Notes: generated by a model not told the origin, from the letters alone. A DNA stretch of 64,000 nucleotides from Auanema rhodensis (GCA_964057225.1 OZ059896.1:8060001-8124000); one strand, 5' to 3'; positions 36,368 to 50,280 are shown, numbered from the stretch's first letter. Program-made: numbers and translations.

Positions 36368-37059
36368 ATCCCTGCTTTCAGTCTGCCGCTGGTTTTTGTT
36401 TAATGCTTTTAATTTTTTTTGGCAGATTGCCTTTTGTTTTCACCTCCGTTGTCTTTGCAACTGTTCATTTTCCATTTTTTCATATCAGTCGGCATCTTCT
36501 CCTGTGAATCCCTCTTTTCTTCATTTTACCTTATGCTATAGAAACGTGGTCCGCGTTTTCGAAATATGGTTTGCTTATGCAAACGGACCATTTGAAATAG
36601 TCAATAATAGTCGGTAGTCTCTTTATCATTTACTTTAATAAAAACGGGTCTGAGCCTAATCTTCTAGATTTGTTTTATTGCTGGAAGGCAAATTTGATAG
36701 CGTAAGAGTTAAGATCAGACCCGCAACTTTGTAATTTAAGATCCGCTTCGCTAGATATCGATTCTGTAAGGTATGTACTTAATGCTCCGCTCAGTAATAT
36801 ATTGGCGGCTAATTTTTAATTTCTATTCATGTAGTTACATAATTTCATTTTTATTACATTGTTGTTTTGTACAATAAGTTGCACATTCTCATTTTTTTTA
36901 ATTTGCAACATTTTTATTCGCTGACGTAAATATTATGCGTTTGCTAGAGTCTTTTCAAATATTTTGGTATACGCCTTGGCTCATTTAAATGTAATATATT
37001 TTATTCACCGAAAGGTTATCTGTTTAAATCATTAGCAATTTTATGTATTGTTTAGTATT
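36368..37059. other. Ras 3' region and upstream of NOP9
   Basis: About 690 bases. The plus frame across 36312-36617 overlaps the last Ras exon in another frame and is a shadow beyond it. An AATAAA lies near 36637. A perfect 9-nt inverted repeat follows (see separate entry). The rest is AT-rich, with TTGTTTAG 4 nt before the NOP9 ATG. Confidence 0.45.
36645..36723. repeat. Inverted repeat, possible hairpin RNA
   Basis: CGGGTCTGA at 36645-36653 is an exact reverse complement of TCAGACCCG at 36715-36723, with a loop of about 61 nt. Imperfect pairing may extend into AATCTT/AAGAGT. It sits just after the likely Ras polyadenylation signal. It could be a chance stem or a small structured RNA. Confidence 0.4.
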
Positions 37060-39652
37060 ATGACTCGTAAAAGGAAGAATGTAGAACAGGAAGAAAATCC
37101 ACCTTCTGTTGAAAAGAAAACTTTTCCTCCGAAGAATCGAGGTAGATTTTCTCAAAAGGATTTTAATGAAGATGACTTTGCTCAGGTATGAAAGAGTGGT
37201 AGGAAGGTTTGAAAAAATTCCATTATAGAAATATGGTTATGTTGGTGGGAATGATGCCCCTAGCGAAAATCGTGGAAAAAGTTCAAGTAAATATTCTCAT
37301 GAAAATAGTTACAATAATCATTCCGAATCTCTTGAATGGGCTAGCAAAGAGCCTGAGGTGAAAGAATCACCGTTTCCTACCGAAATTGTTTCTTATCTTA
37401 GAAGCATGTCTGGTCATCTTGAAATTGAAAATGACATAGGTATCGAAAAAATATCAGCAATAGCTGTATTAATCACTTATAGATAATGATTTTTTGGATA
37501 AATGTGTGGAGGAATGTGCAGGTCATGAAGTCACTCTTCTGTCTTTCCGTGATGCCTGTGTAGTTGTTGAAAAAGTTTTCGGATCCCGACCATACGGAGC
37601 TGAGCTGTTTTTAAAAGCAGTTTCCCGTTTGAAACATAAAGTTGTGGTTGACTTGATGTTCGGTGGGTGTAGTGCTCGAACAATTGAAACTTTGTTATAT
37701 GCATGTGCTCCTGTGGAGTCTGAAGAACTTGTTGAAGTAAGATTTTTTCATATTATTCAAAGTATGGTTGTGTTAATACAGATTTTATCCAAATTTGTTG
37801 ATCTTCTGTGTGATAATTGGAATGATGCTATTTGCACTCAACCTTCTAGTTATATATTGAGATGTATAGGAAGAATAACTTGCGGCCTTAAAATGGAGAA
37901 GAAGGTGAAATTTTAACAAATTTTTAAATATTTGTATGATAATTTAGGCACATACTAACAACACTTTCGCTAAGGAGGTTCCTAAATTCTCAAGTCAAGC
38001 AATAAAAGAATCTCTGCAAAGATTGTTTTCTCAATTAATGGATAGAGCGGCTGATGTTAAAGCTACTGGAAGTAAGCGATTCATCTTAGGAAAGTTTTGT
38101 AATACGTAACGACTTTCAGCGCTGTTCGATAACTTGTTCTGCTCACTTGTTTTGCAAAGTTTTCTAACAGCTGATGCAGCTGTGGATGGTAAAAGAGCTG
38201 ATAGGTTTGTCGAAAACGTGATTAATAATCTGAAAGGTTGTCAAGTTAATTGTGATAACATGACAGGTGCTCATTTAGAACCCGAGGTTGTCAAATTACT
38301 GCAAGGAAAGGAAAGTTCCCGAATTTGGGAGTGTGTGTTCGTGGCATGTGAAGACGATACCCTCAAGAAGTTTTGGGATCATATAGTATCCAAGAACGTA
38401 TGCGCGAATGCTATAATTAGAACATTTGTTTGATTATTTAGTTCAAAGATCTGGTATATCATCCTAAGGCGAACTTCCCTTTACAGCGGCTGATAAGTTC
38501 TGTAAAATCGCAAGACTTGGTACTGTAATTATAATTTTCTACAAGCAATATATATCTTATTTCAGGCTACTGTTGTTTCTAGCACGGTAATACCTTTAAT
38601 TTCGACGTTACTGGCAGAAAATCGCGGTGGAATAGTGAACAGTTTGATTAAATGTTGTATTAAGTATCCCGAATTGCAAGAAGGCATATTAAAAGAGCTT
38701 AGAAAACATTTCAACGCCGATAAGGTATTTTTTATATATGAGTATATTTAAGTAATATTGATACCAATTTTCAGTCTGATACTAAACATAATTTCTTATT
38801 TAATATCCTTACATCGAACAAATATGATGGAACAAACGTAAATCTGAACAATTGCCAAATATCAGTATTTGTTTAATTTTTAATTTGTTCTTAATATTTT
38901 TCTCATTTCAGGGAAGTTTGCTACTACAAGATTTATTTTCGTTCACTAAGGTTAAAACTTTATCAGCTTGTATTGAAGCGATCCCTCCCCAGACTCTTTT
39001 TGATATGGTAAGATGTATTTACTATTATGTTCTTGATTTCAAGAGTAATTTTCTCTCTGTTAAATGAAGAAAAACAACCGATTTTGAGCGTTGCAGTTAA
39101 GTAAATAGATATTCCACGTAAAATTCCACACTATTCAAAAACCAAACATTCTTAGATATTAAAGAGAAATTTTTGTTTTATTTTGGTTAGACATATTTAT
39201 TTATCTGGAAAATTGTTTCAGAGTATGCACAAAATGGCAAGCCATGTTATTCAAGCAGTTTTAAAAAGCTCAACTGTTGCTAACGAAGTAAAAGAAAAAA
39301 TTTTAAATTGCTATGAAGTTAGGTTAATTAAAAATTTTTTTTTCTGATTAAAGTTGTTTAGAACAAATGGACTGAATTGATCACAAACAGTTCTGGCAGT
39401 CATGTCTTTGAAGCTGTCTGGGATTGCCCTCTCTTGAAAGTGGCGAAAAAGCAAGACTTGATGAAGTCATTTGTTGCTGTTAGGGTTTGTCACAAAGCGG
39501 AAGTTGACTCATCATTAATGGATATTCTTCAGATAGATCACAGAAATTGGAAGTTTACAATGCTCAGATGTGATATGAACTTATTCCGCAAAGATAGAAA
39601 AGCATGGGTAACCAAGCAAAAAAATTGGAATGGAAATGTTAAACATTGTTAA
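37060..39652 (+). CDS. NOP9: NOP9, nucleolar pumilio-like RNA-binding protein
   Basis: Nucleolar protein needed for small-subunit pre-rRNA processing. A basic N-terminus (MTRKRKNVEQEE) and a Ser/Asn-rich stretch precede a repetitive region of pumilio-like helices. Landmarks: LFLKAVSRLKHKVVVDLMFG; LLYACAPVESEELVEILSKF; VKLLQGKESSRIWECVFVAC; MASHVIQAVLKSSTVANEVK then EKILNCYENKW; then TNSSGSHVFEAVWDCPLLKV. The pairs GSHVFEAVW and ASHVIQAVL are the Puf-type GSHVIE-like repeats that identify NOP9. The C-terminus has a basic DRKAWVTKQKNWNGN end. About 610 residues, close to family length. Introns are mostly short, with a few of 100-200 nt. The start follows TTGTTTAG by 4 nt. Confidence 0.86.
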
Positions 39653-40029
39653 TTACTACTTGTTGGCTTTGTTATTGTTATGTTATTTCTCTTAAGAGAA
39701 TATGTTGTTATAAATGATGTGTTAAAAAAATTCAATTCATAAGCAGTGAAACTATATTATATATGTTTCATATCTTGTTACATAAAAGCCGTACAGTAGG
39801 CTTTAGGAAAAAAAGAAAAAAGAGATGATCACCTAGCTTTTTTCTTTTAATATTGTTACATGGATTGAATTTTAATCATTTTTATAAAAAATGCCCCATG
39901 TTTACCCATAACAATTCACATAATTGTACCACAATTTTATTCCCGCCTCTTTCATTCTAAGCTGCTGATGTTTGCCTATACCACGAGAAGAGAAAGTGAC
40001 GAGAGAAGGTGGGCCTTTATTTCGCTGCC
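39653..40029. other. Spacer, NOP9 to ankyrin gene
   Basis: About 380 bases, AT-rich at first, then GA-rich just before the next gene (GAAGAGAAAGTGACGAGAGA, about 39985-40005). The GA-rich block may be promoter sequence. Unlike the other genes here, the next ATG (40030) has no AG acceptor just upstream. Confidence 0.45.
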
Positions 40030-43000
40030 ATGCACACGGCCGACAGGTAAGCTTCTCTTTTCTTTCTTAAATTCAGTTTTTGTTACCTTTAAACTGTTAT
40101 TTAGAACTTTCTTTATATTCTCTTGTTAATTTTTAAATTCAATGTTAGAAACATTTTTATATAAATGTGGGGAATCATGTCCTTATGCACTTCAACGGCT
40201 GTGTATTATCTATTACAGATGTGAAGAATATTTGAAACTTGATCTTCCTATTAGTGGCCCTGATGAAGCTAGTCATCAATGCCGAGAACCATACGAGGCT
40301 GCTCAGTTGAAACATCTAGCTTGTATCAAGCTTTTTACAAATAATGAACTGTTACGTAAAGATATGAACGGAGAAACATGCCTACATCATGCTGCCAGGG
40401 CGAGAGCGCACGACATTGCTCAGTAAGTTAAAATTTGTTCATTTCCATAGCTTTCATTGTGATTTCTGAATCCTTATGCAAAGAAATCAGTTTCACGAAA
40501 AATTATCGTTTCCGAAAAAACGACTAAACATATACTATTCTCGCTTTTGAGTCGAAAAACCTGTTTCTTCTTCTGTGGAATCCTAATCCACCAAGCTCCA
40601 AGTTGCCATAATGGCCTTTGGTCAGAAGTTGAACTAAAGCATTTAGCTAATAATTTAATCGGCTTAGTAGTCTTCTATATTTCAAAATATAGGCAAACAA
40701 AGTTATGAAGGACAGGCTGCAGCTTTTCCTGATTGTTTGGCGAAAAAACATGTTTGTGTGGATAGAGAGTGACTAGCGCATCAGCTCTCTTGCTCCTCAC
40801 TCAGGTGTGTCGTCTTCATCAGGGCTCGTCAAGCAAATCCGTGAGCGGTGAATGAAAAATAATAAAAACATTAATTATTTAGTTAACATATTCATTTTGA
40901 ATAAGTTTAATAATGCTACAACTTCGAAGAAAAGTGTGTAAATTGAAAGATAATTTTTAAGGAGAGATTGTAGTTGAGAGAAATATTGAGAAAATATCCG
41001 AACATTACTTATGCATTTATTCACCTCTTCGTTCTTTGATGGATTATAGATTTTTTGAATATTATTTTCACATTTATCATATGAAAACGTTTTTTGTGTA
41101 CATTTAACAAAGTTCGTTTTGAATAGTATTAACTAAACCTGTATTTTTATTTTATTCTTTACAAGGTTACAGAAACTATTTAAAATATGAAAAGAATATT
41201 CATACATATCCACTTTCTCTTTCAACTGTTTAGTTCTATCTGAAGAAGTATAACTGATGCCGATTGATTTCTTATTTAAACTTGTCATAAGATGATTTAT
41301 CTAATATTGAAATTCTAATCAAATAAATGAGAATAACTGGAACATTCAACTGGTGCTGGGTAGACCCATTGCTGATATTTGCTAGTATACAGATAATCTC
41401 GTTGATAAGTGTTGTTCACTTGTTCCACGTAAGCAAAGTGTCTGGAATACGAGTGGAAACTATGAGAGGACTACCGGGGTGACAGCAAGTTTGTGAGCTA
41501 GACGGAAGCGTGTATTAGTTGTGCATGTATACGTATGTGTCATCCTTTTTTTGTCGTTTTCTTTGAACATTCCTCATCCCTCTCTCTCTCGTTCGCTTCA
41601 AATCTCCAGAGCTCTCACCTTTTCTTCAACGGAGGTGCTCAGATCTCTATGATGGCGGGAGGAGAGTGAGTGCTGTGTGAGGTGTATGCGCGTGTGTGTA
41701 TGTGTACGTCAGTCTGTTGAGGCCTGCTCGCACTCTTGTGTGCAAACACGGCATTGTGATGTAGAAAATTCATTGTAAAGTTAACATCTGATACAAAATA
41801 CAAAAGGAACACAACACTTTGAAATGTTTTCTTTAAATTTATGGATACTAGTTGTGAATGTTATTATTAGAAAGTTTATATTTATTAAATGTAGGAAAAT
41901 ATGAAATGCTAGTTGATGTATATTATATGCCTTATATATACCATTATTTACCTAATCTTTATTAGGCAAGGTGCGGCTTATATTGACATCTGTCTGCTTA
42001 AATCTGACATGCTAACTGTAAAATACTTTGGGATTTTCTGAGATTCGTATCCAACATCTAAGTGAAAAATCACAGCTTAAAAGACTAGACCACCCTAACA
42101 GCTTTTAAGAATAAATGCCTGAGAAGCAGCTTCAGCTGAAAGAGCAAGCATACTTGTCTATTAAATTCCTTCCGTTATTTTGAGAGATATTTCATGTAAG
42201 CTTGTTCTTGAACATATGGCACCGGCTCTTGTTAAACTTTTTGGTAAATCTGTTTCATTCCCAGCCGAGTCCTCCATCTTCATTTTTTGACAGAAAGCTG
42301 TCACTTCGAAGAGTGTGGCATTGCGTATCGGAGGTCAAGCCCTCAAGGCATTTGTCAGCCTTGGCAGCGAAATCCATTAACTTTATTTTAAGATTGCTTG
42401 CATCTATAGCTAGGCACTTTATTCTGAATTGAATTGAGGGACCGGCCTGATGTGATATAAAAGAAAATATTGATGTATTTGATGACGGTGTGAAGACGAA
42501 GGAGCTTAAAATGGTCCAGTTTAATGACGGCAGGACAAACGAACTTAAAAGAGATGATCGTCTCCAATTTCACAGCGTCATTCATACAACATAACATTCC
42601 GAGAAGTAGGAACAGTTATAGACATCATGATTCGTAGATGTCGTTCAAAACGTTTTGGACAACATCTTTTCTTCATATCCAGATTTCCGGCTCTTACTTC
42701 ATATCTTTCTCATTTTTTAAAAATTTCTATTCTCTCGTTTATTCTTTTTAAATTTTGAAATAAAAAACAAAACAAGATTGGAGCGATATATCCAGCAAAA
42801 ATTTTTCTTCACTAATTTCAATTGCACCTCCATCCTGTCTCTTAACGTGAGAAGTGAAAGCGATTACCTTTTTTTGCTTAAAAAAAGTTTGCTTGACAGA
42901 ATAGAAAAGAAATCAAGACTCTTTGAAAGCTTGACAATTCCTGGACGAAAGCTCGTATGCCTTGCGATGAACCTGGGTTTATTTGATTCGAAATAGGTAA

Positions 43001-46000
43001 ATACGGAAGAGTCATTTCACGTGATGATGGGGCGAGTTATTCCGCATGGAATTTTCCTAGTGTGTGAGATTCAGTATTTATTAGACTTTGTGAGACAACA
43101 CACTTGACGATTTGGACAAACGAAACACGAAATCTTGTTTGTATGTAATGAGTTTGAGGATGAAATGGAGATGAAGCAAACACATACTATAAAAAGGATT
43201 ATTATTCGTATTTGTAGAAATTGTACTTTTTCAGATTTTTGCTGGAGAAAGTACCGGCTTTAAAAGAAATTCCTTCGCAAAATATCGAAATTCCATGCTT
43301 AATCTCAGCAGCTAATGGCGATCTTAAAATGCTTGAGTTGCTTCTCGCTGGTCCAATGAGACTAGCATTACAGTCAGCTCTACATAGGTACGAGCCTATT
43401 GAAACTTGTATTACTGAAATGTTTCAGAGATTGTAATGGTACATCTGTTCTGATGGCTGCGGTTGCTAGAGGTGATAACACTATGAGCATGTGGTTATTG
43501 AAGAAATTTGGAAGACCTTTAGCTGTTCTTACGAATTATTCCAATATGCTTCCTCTTCATGTTGCAGCAGCACAAGGTATGAATTATAAGAAAAACAAGT
43601 AAAAATCAAACAATTAAGGAAACATTGATTTTATGAAAGCTGTTGTGAAGTACGATAGTCATCTGGTTAATACACGAGATGAATTTGGTAATAACCATTT
43701 TCAGTTCATTTATAATTTTTTGAAACTTTAAAGGATGTACACCTTGTGTTTATGCTGTTCAAGCTGGTTGTCTCACAAGTGTTCGCTTTTTAGTAGAAGG
43801 TGCTAGAAGTGAAATGGGATCAGTTAGTAACCGAGGCTAGTTTTCTTTGTTGTTATTTTTATAAATAAAAGTATACTCAAACACGAAATATTTATCAATT
43901 ATTGGTAAATAGATAGATACCCAGTAAAAGCTAGATATCAAATGATTTCTGAGAAAAAGCTGAATGAACGTTTTTCATATCAAAAATATGTTTTGAAATA
44001 ATTTTTTTTGTGTTTTTATTTCTCCCTTTTTGAGTTCAATTCTATGATATACATATACATACATATATGAACGTATAATATTCCATTCATTCATTTACTT
44101 CTGAAACATCAGAAAATCAATCAAAATTTTTTTATAAACGATTCAACAGCTTTTACAAAGAAAAGATTATTTCATAGGGTCATGATATTAATATTTCTCT
44201 CATCCACATTTATTTAAAACATTTCATTATATATACATACATGGATTCATTATTGAGAACTTTTCAATAATTTTTTGAATTGTGTAAATGCTAAAGACAA
44301 ACTATAACAAATATTACAAACAGTTAAGATTTATATATGTATATATAACTTTGAATCCTTCTTTTTTTCTGTTTTTCTTTCAAAAAACATTCATACCAAG
44401 TATTATATTATTGATTAGATATGAATGTTTAAAGTAGAACCACTCAAACTAAACTTCAATCCTAAAATAACAAAATAATTGTTAAATACGAAAATTTGAA
44501 ACAATAGATTTAGTTTAAATATACTGTGATATCTTTTTCGAATATTTATCCCTGTATTATATATATCTGTTAAATTTTTTGTGAGTACATCTGTTAGAAA
44601 AATATTGAGCGTAAAAAATGCAAAGCAACCTTTAAAATTCAATGAGGCAGTGGAACTACCCATCCACGACGGCATATACGCGAATTTATCATGATGGTCT
44701 CTCAGAGGTTTTTTACAAAAATTTAAAATTATAAAGAAAAAAAATACATGTATATTTATATATTATATACTATAACGTAATAATTAAGAAACATTACAAA
44801 TCAATCATTTGATTAAACTTAAATTACTACTGTAATAAAACTAATTTCAATCAAACAAAACAAGTCATTTAATTGGCTTTAACTTATGTACTCTTGTATA
44901 TACATGTACATTCATCCATAAATCATCCTCAAAGTGACTAATTAATGATTTGTTCTAGATATTTTCTGTTTATCATTATTATAATAAATATTAAAAAAAA
45001 ATATATTTTATAATAGTTTTTTCATATCCCAAGGTATTATCAACACCTTTCAATTCACTTGCAAGATGTCTTTTCTTTTAAATAATCAAATAGAATTTAA
45101 AATATTAATTGATTTAATAGATAATCTATAAAATTAGCAGTTTAGGTCAATCACTTCTACATATTGCATGTTTATGTGGACATGAACACGTTGCTAAATG
45201 GATTCTGAATCGCATGGGCGCAGAAGCAATCCTCTGGAATACAAATGATCAAGCTAATGCTCTTCATTGTGCAGCTTGTAAGTTACACTTCGTTTTATTA
45301 ATTACATGATTTCTAATTTACTTCAGTCTGTGGTTCAACTCCTGTTCTTCAACTTCTTCTAGCTGCATTTAGTTCTCGTAAACGTAGTCAGGTTTTATCT
45401 CTTAGAGACGGACGAGGAAATTCTCCGCTTCATCTTGCTGCTATTAACAATCATATAGATGCTGCACAAATTATGGTTAGTTGATTTAGTTAGACCAACG
45501 TCAAAATCCGATTTTTGAACATTATATTTGAGAATGTATTGTGAACGTTTTGAGCACGTTCGTACGTCACAAAGTATCTAATTTATATCTTTTGTCTCTT
45601 AATATATGAAATATTAAGGCTAGAGAAAAGAAGAAGAAGAAAATGAAGAAACATAATTATTTTAAATTTAATTTTCAAATTATTGAAATGAAAGGCTATG
45701 TGGGACAGATACATAGATTTTGAACTATATTTCAAAAAAAATTGATTTCATTCTATCTGAAGAGTTCTTTGTCTATTTTATCATTCTATCAAAGAAACTT
45801 TAGTTCATTCTATTTCAGCTTAACAATGGTGCAGATGCAAATTTAGTGAATGCTGCTGGTCATTCAGCTTTTGGAATAGCTTCGTTACGTAGTCATAGAG
45901 AAATGATACAAATGCTAAGTCAATATAGCTCGCAGCAACAAGGTAGTTTTTCAAAAATTAATTTCTTAAGAGAAAAAGCAAGTTAAAGTTTAAATGACGA

Positions 46001-48040
46001 TTGTTAATTACTTATACAGTTTTGAAAATGACTGTGTGATTAAGGGATGATGCGGGATGGGATTCCTTATAAATAGATGTAGTCTGGTAATGCAACCAAC
46101 GTTCACCTTACTTATTAATATGCTTATAAACGAGGCATGAAAATGTATATTATACGAATGAATAATATAGCTAAAGAGCTAATTATCAATTTGTGTTAGC
46201 ATTTTTATAGTAAGATCATGTTTAAATAGACATGATTGAATAAAACATTTTGGAAAGATAACAAGAAAATTAATGAGAATGAGGGGAATAAGTGCTGAAT
46301 GATCACTAGGATGAAGCTTTATATTTTGAAAAAGACCAATTTTGGTATAAAAGTTTGGATGCTGTTCAGCTAAAACATAATAGTCTAATATAGACATACA
46401 TTTCACGTTAACATTACGAACTCGTGTTCAAATTTCAATACTGCAATATGACAGCTGTGAATTGGTTAAAAAGAGAGAGGTGGGAGGAGAAATGATCTCA
46501 TGTGAATTGTTTTATTATGTATTATCTTCAGTATTTATGTCAGAGAAATACTCATACTAGTCTACTAAAGTATATTATTTTACTTAGTGAAGTGACATCT
46601 GACATTAAAGCTTGTAATATGTACAAAACAAGTTGTAACTTTTGAATTGAATAGCATTTTTTGATGTTAATATTAAGTATTTGGATATTTATTTATTTCA
46701 TCAAAGCATTTAAGAATAAAAAATGATAATGACAAAGATTTGTTTAAACCCAAAAAAAAATTATTTTGGATATTTGTTTGAGATCCAGAGCTCATTTCAT
46801 AAAATAACTAAGATCATCTGTTAAACATTTGGAAATATGTTTAGAGTAATTTCTTACGTTTTCAGGCAAAAAATCGAAGAAAGTTCAATCTACATCACCA
46901 GGTCGTGATATAACGTTAGACGTGAAGTCACAAACCAAAAAAATTTCACAAGAAAGTCCTGCATCCGGTTACTCTTCAATGCCATCAGGAGATCATTTTC
47001 AACGATCAAATCTTTCACCTCATGCATTAAGCTCTGGCTATTCATCTGCTGGGGAGATGTACCCAGAATCAATGTATTTTTTTTTTTTTGATTTTGTTTT
47101 TATAATATTAATTTGAAGGCATATAGTATTTTTTTTAATTCGATCTCCTATTTTCAGGGGAAGTGGGCCTGGAGTTATAGTTGAACGTCATCGTATGAGA
47201 TTTATTGAAGATGATTCTGACTGTTTAAAAGACTGTGGAGCTCAAACAGAAGCTGATTTGCTCCAGGATCACGTAAAGGTTTCCTTTTTTTCTTCTCTTT
47301 TTTTCCTTTTTTTTTCTGAACTTTCATAATGCTTTGCTATCTGCAGTACAATCTCTTCTTCTTTTTTTTTCAAAAGTATACTTTTTATATGTTCGATATA
47401 TAAAAAGTCTTCAAAAGAAAGAACGAAATTTTCAAAACTTTGTAATCTTTAAATGGGAAGTAATGGGAAACTCAAAAATGGTTGGATGTGAAAAAAATTT
47501 TTGCTTACTAAACTACGATCTAAGCACTTAAGTCCTTTGGAACTCTAAATGACAAAAAAAGTAGTATTGTTGTTAAACCTTCCTTATACCTTGTATATAA
47601 TTTTGAAACGAATTCAAAGAAATGGGCAGTGTCGAGAAGAAGAAGAATTAAAAAGAGCTGACAAACTCGTTTCAATGAAAATCTTACAAGCTTTATTATT
47701 GTACTTTTTATGTACTCTTCTTTTGCCTGATTCACTTCCATATTTTTAAACCTTCTAGCTTTTATTCGCTTTGCTCAAACTTTGAAAGGTTTTGGATAAA
47801 AACAGAACTATAATACTATGCTTAGTTTCTTTCGCGATGACTTTATTATTTCAACTAAACTGACATCTTTTTCAGATTTTAGATGATGCTGCTTGGGCAG
47901 GGCTTGGCTTGTCAGCTGTAGAACACATTGATCGTGTTCTTGATGAGGTTACCATATCAGAACTGAGCCCAATCTCTTCAGAAATTGGTTATACTTCAAA
48001 GAATGCTACAAAGCCAAATACCAGATCAATTGCTGTCTAG
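40030..48040 (+). CDS. Ankyrin-repeat protein, possibly synphilin-like
   Basis: A cytosolic scaffold-type protein. Exon 1 (40030-40046) starts MHTADR. Exon 2 (40219-40422) begins RCEEYLKLDLPISGPDEASH. Exon 3 starts at 43235 (FLLEKVPALKEIPSQ). Ankyrin repeats follow: NGTSVLMAAVARGDNTMSMW; MLPLHVAAAQG; CTPCVYAVQAGCLTSVRFLV; QSLLHIACLCGHEHVAKWIL; NALHCAAFCGSTPVLQLLL; NSPLHLAAINNHIDAAQIM; HSAFGIASLRSHREMI. The C-terminus is Ser-rich (SGYSSMPSGDHF, SSGYSSAGEMYPES) and ends with a helical LDDAAWAGLGLSAVEH block. Order and spacing resemble human synphilin-1 (SNCAIP), from memory. Two introns are very long: 40423-43234 and 43827-45145. Joins are in frame. Other ankyrin families remain possible. Confidence 0.75.
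40423..43234 (+). other. 2.8-kb ankyrin-gene intron with possible internal promoter and exons
   Basis: This intron is about 50 times the local norm. At 41440-41770 the sequence is far less AT-rich, with pyrimidine runs (CTCTCTCTCTCG), a GA-rich block and GTGTGTG stretches, which looks like a promoter. From 42264 a frame reads PSPPSSFFDRKLSLRRVWHC then VSEVKPSRHLSALAAKS. From about 42470 another reads ENIDVFDDGVKTKELKMVQF then NDGRTNELKRDDRLQ. From about 42897 RIEKKSRLFESLTIPGRKLV appears. Composition suggests coding sequence, but the joins are not established. Confidence 0.4.
43827..45145 (+). other. Long AT-rich intron of the ankyrin gene
   Basis: About 1.3 kb, very AT-rich, with TATATAC/CATATA microsatellite-like runs. 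Donor after 43826 (GTTA followed by GTAACC) and acceptor TTTAG before 45146 give an in-frame SQSLLHIACLCG join. No gene was seen inside. Confidence 0.6.
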
Positions 48041-50280
48041 TTCAATGAGCCGAAATATCTTCATAACTACTTCGAATATTTGAATAATATTGATGAAATC
48101 AGTTAAAATATTTGAAGCAAATTAAAAACAAAATTTGAAATTCTGGTTAACAAACTGTAATTCTATATCTTTATCTTTCCTTTTCGTCTTCTTTTAAATA
48201 TATTTAATTAATGTTTTTGTGGATTTAATATACATATGTGATTTTAATTATCGTTTTGTCGTTAATTTTAGTTTCGATCTCTTTTCCATTTTTATTTGTG
48301 ACTTGAGATGTTCGATTCACTGCTCAAAACATGGCCTTCCACCTGTGAAATTTTTATTTTTCAATGAATAGAATAAAAGTCAAATACAAGAGATGATCAA
48401 TATGCTTTATTTCTTCAAAGATAATTTTTTTAAGAATCGTAGTTGATAATGTGAGAAGATTTAAATTATAGATTTTTTAGAAAAAAAAATGACTGAAAAA
48501 TGACTTTATCTTACATAATCTGTGTTTATATAAGGTAGTCCCTTAGGATTTCAAAGATTTAAGATTCATTGAATATTAAAAACGGAAATATATCCATATT
48601 TTCTCATATTTAATTTTTTTTCCGTATATTTTGAAAACATATGTCTTATAATAGTATGAAAACTATTTTGAAAATTACTAAAAGGTAATTCATATACATG
48701 TAGAATATGATAAAACGTATATATGAATCTATATCTATATACATATGTAGATACATATACAACAAATCTTTCTCATTTTCATCCAACACACAATTTTTTT
48801 TATTAAAATTCAAAAAAAAAAGTATATTCAAAGTTAGTTAGTTTTAAAAAATATAAAAAAACAAGTTTATTTTAAAAAAAAGTCAATGAAAATTAAATGT
48901 TTCAGTAAATACCACATTTGTTATGAATACAACAACTATCTAAACACAATTATTTTGATAAACTTTAGCCCTTTTTTAACAATTTTTTTCAATTTAATTC
49001 AATTTTTTTCTTTCCGCTTTTCCTTTGTTTTTTTTCTGCAAAACTATCTAAAAGTTTATTTACCTCGGTCGTTATTCCATTTCGTTTTTCAATCATACAA
49101 GATATTATTAACTTTTTTTTCATTAAAACAAAATAACTTAAAAAAGTTTTATTCAAACTTATAAAGACTAAAAAATCTAAAAAATAAAATAAAAAACAAG
49201 ACATTCTTACATTAAAAACATTTTTTATTATAGTACTTTATAGATTATTTTAAATAAACTATATATTATTTGATTATTATTATTATTATTCATCATTCAT
49301 ATTTTTCAGTTATAAATGCATATACATACATAGATGTATGTGAATTGAATAATAATAAAAAGAAAAAAAACCAATGATTCAATCAGAAAAAAAAATGTTT
49401 TTTTCTACTGTTAATTTGACTAAATTTTTGTAGATGACTCTCTTTTTTTCCCTTTTATTACTTCTATCGTTAGTTACAGAATATTGCTCTCATATATGAT
49501 GTTCATACATATATATACATACATGTACAAGTATATGTATGCATGGTAGAAAAGATGGAAATAGATATGACAACAGATAATAGTAATGACAGTTTAATAT
49601 AAAGAAATTTGAACAATAATCTATATTTTATATATTATATATTTGAAAAGTTTATTATTACATGTAATAAATGAACAAGAATAAAAGAGAAGAGTGAAGA
49701 GAATAATAAAAAGAAAGAGCCTATGTGATGATAGTTATGATGCAATATATTTCTGAAAATTTTAAATGCTGAACGAATTTCTAATTAGATGAGACTACTA
49801 CGGGTAGTAATCTCATGCTGGTAGCGCAACTTCATTCCAGATACACGTGAATATTCTGTAATTCATTTATTCTGAGGAATTTTAAAGAAGATTCAATTTT
49901 GTTCAGCTTTTCTTATTTAAATACTTCTTTTTTATTATTCTAAAACGACATTTGAACTTGACTGAAGTATAAAAAACATTATGTTATAGGTAGGAGAAAT
50001 AACAATTATTCTGGGCAATATCTCAAATTTCTCATATATGAAAGAAAGTCAAAGGGTCAACAGACAGGATATCAAACTGACATTTAAGAACATTTGTTTG
50101 TTACTTAAGTATTAAGCAAGTATATACGTCATTCACATAACTATTACCATGCTATTCAGTTCCTGATTGATTCCTAAAACAGATAGGTTTCCGGTTCTTG
50201 AGCGACTACTTAATTCACTTGAATTTTAGGATCATAAGAACACTGGAAAAGCCCAAAAAAATCTAATTCAGTGAAAAGGA

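Noticed and set aside
36368-36617. Frame continuing past the Ras stop
   Set aside because: It is in a different reading frame from Ras and shows no domain; it is 3' UTR.
48886-49204. Overlapping Phe/Lys-rich frames on both strands
   Set aside because: Produced by A/T homopolymers; no conserved motif or splice context.
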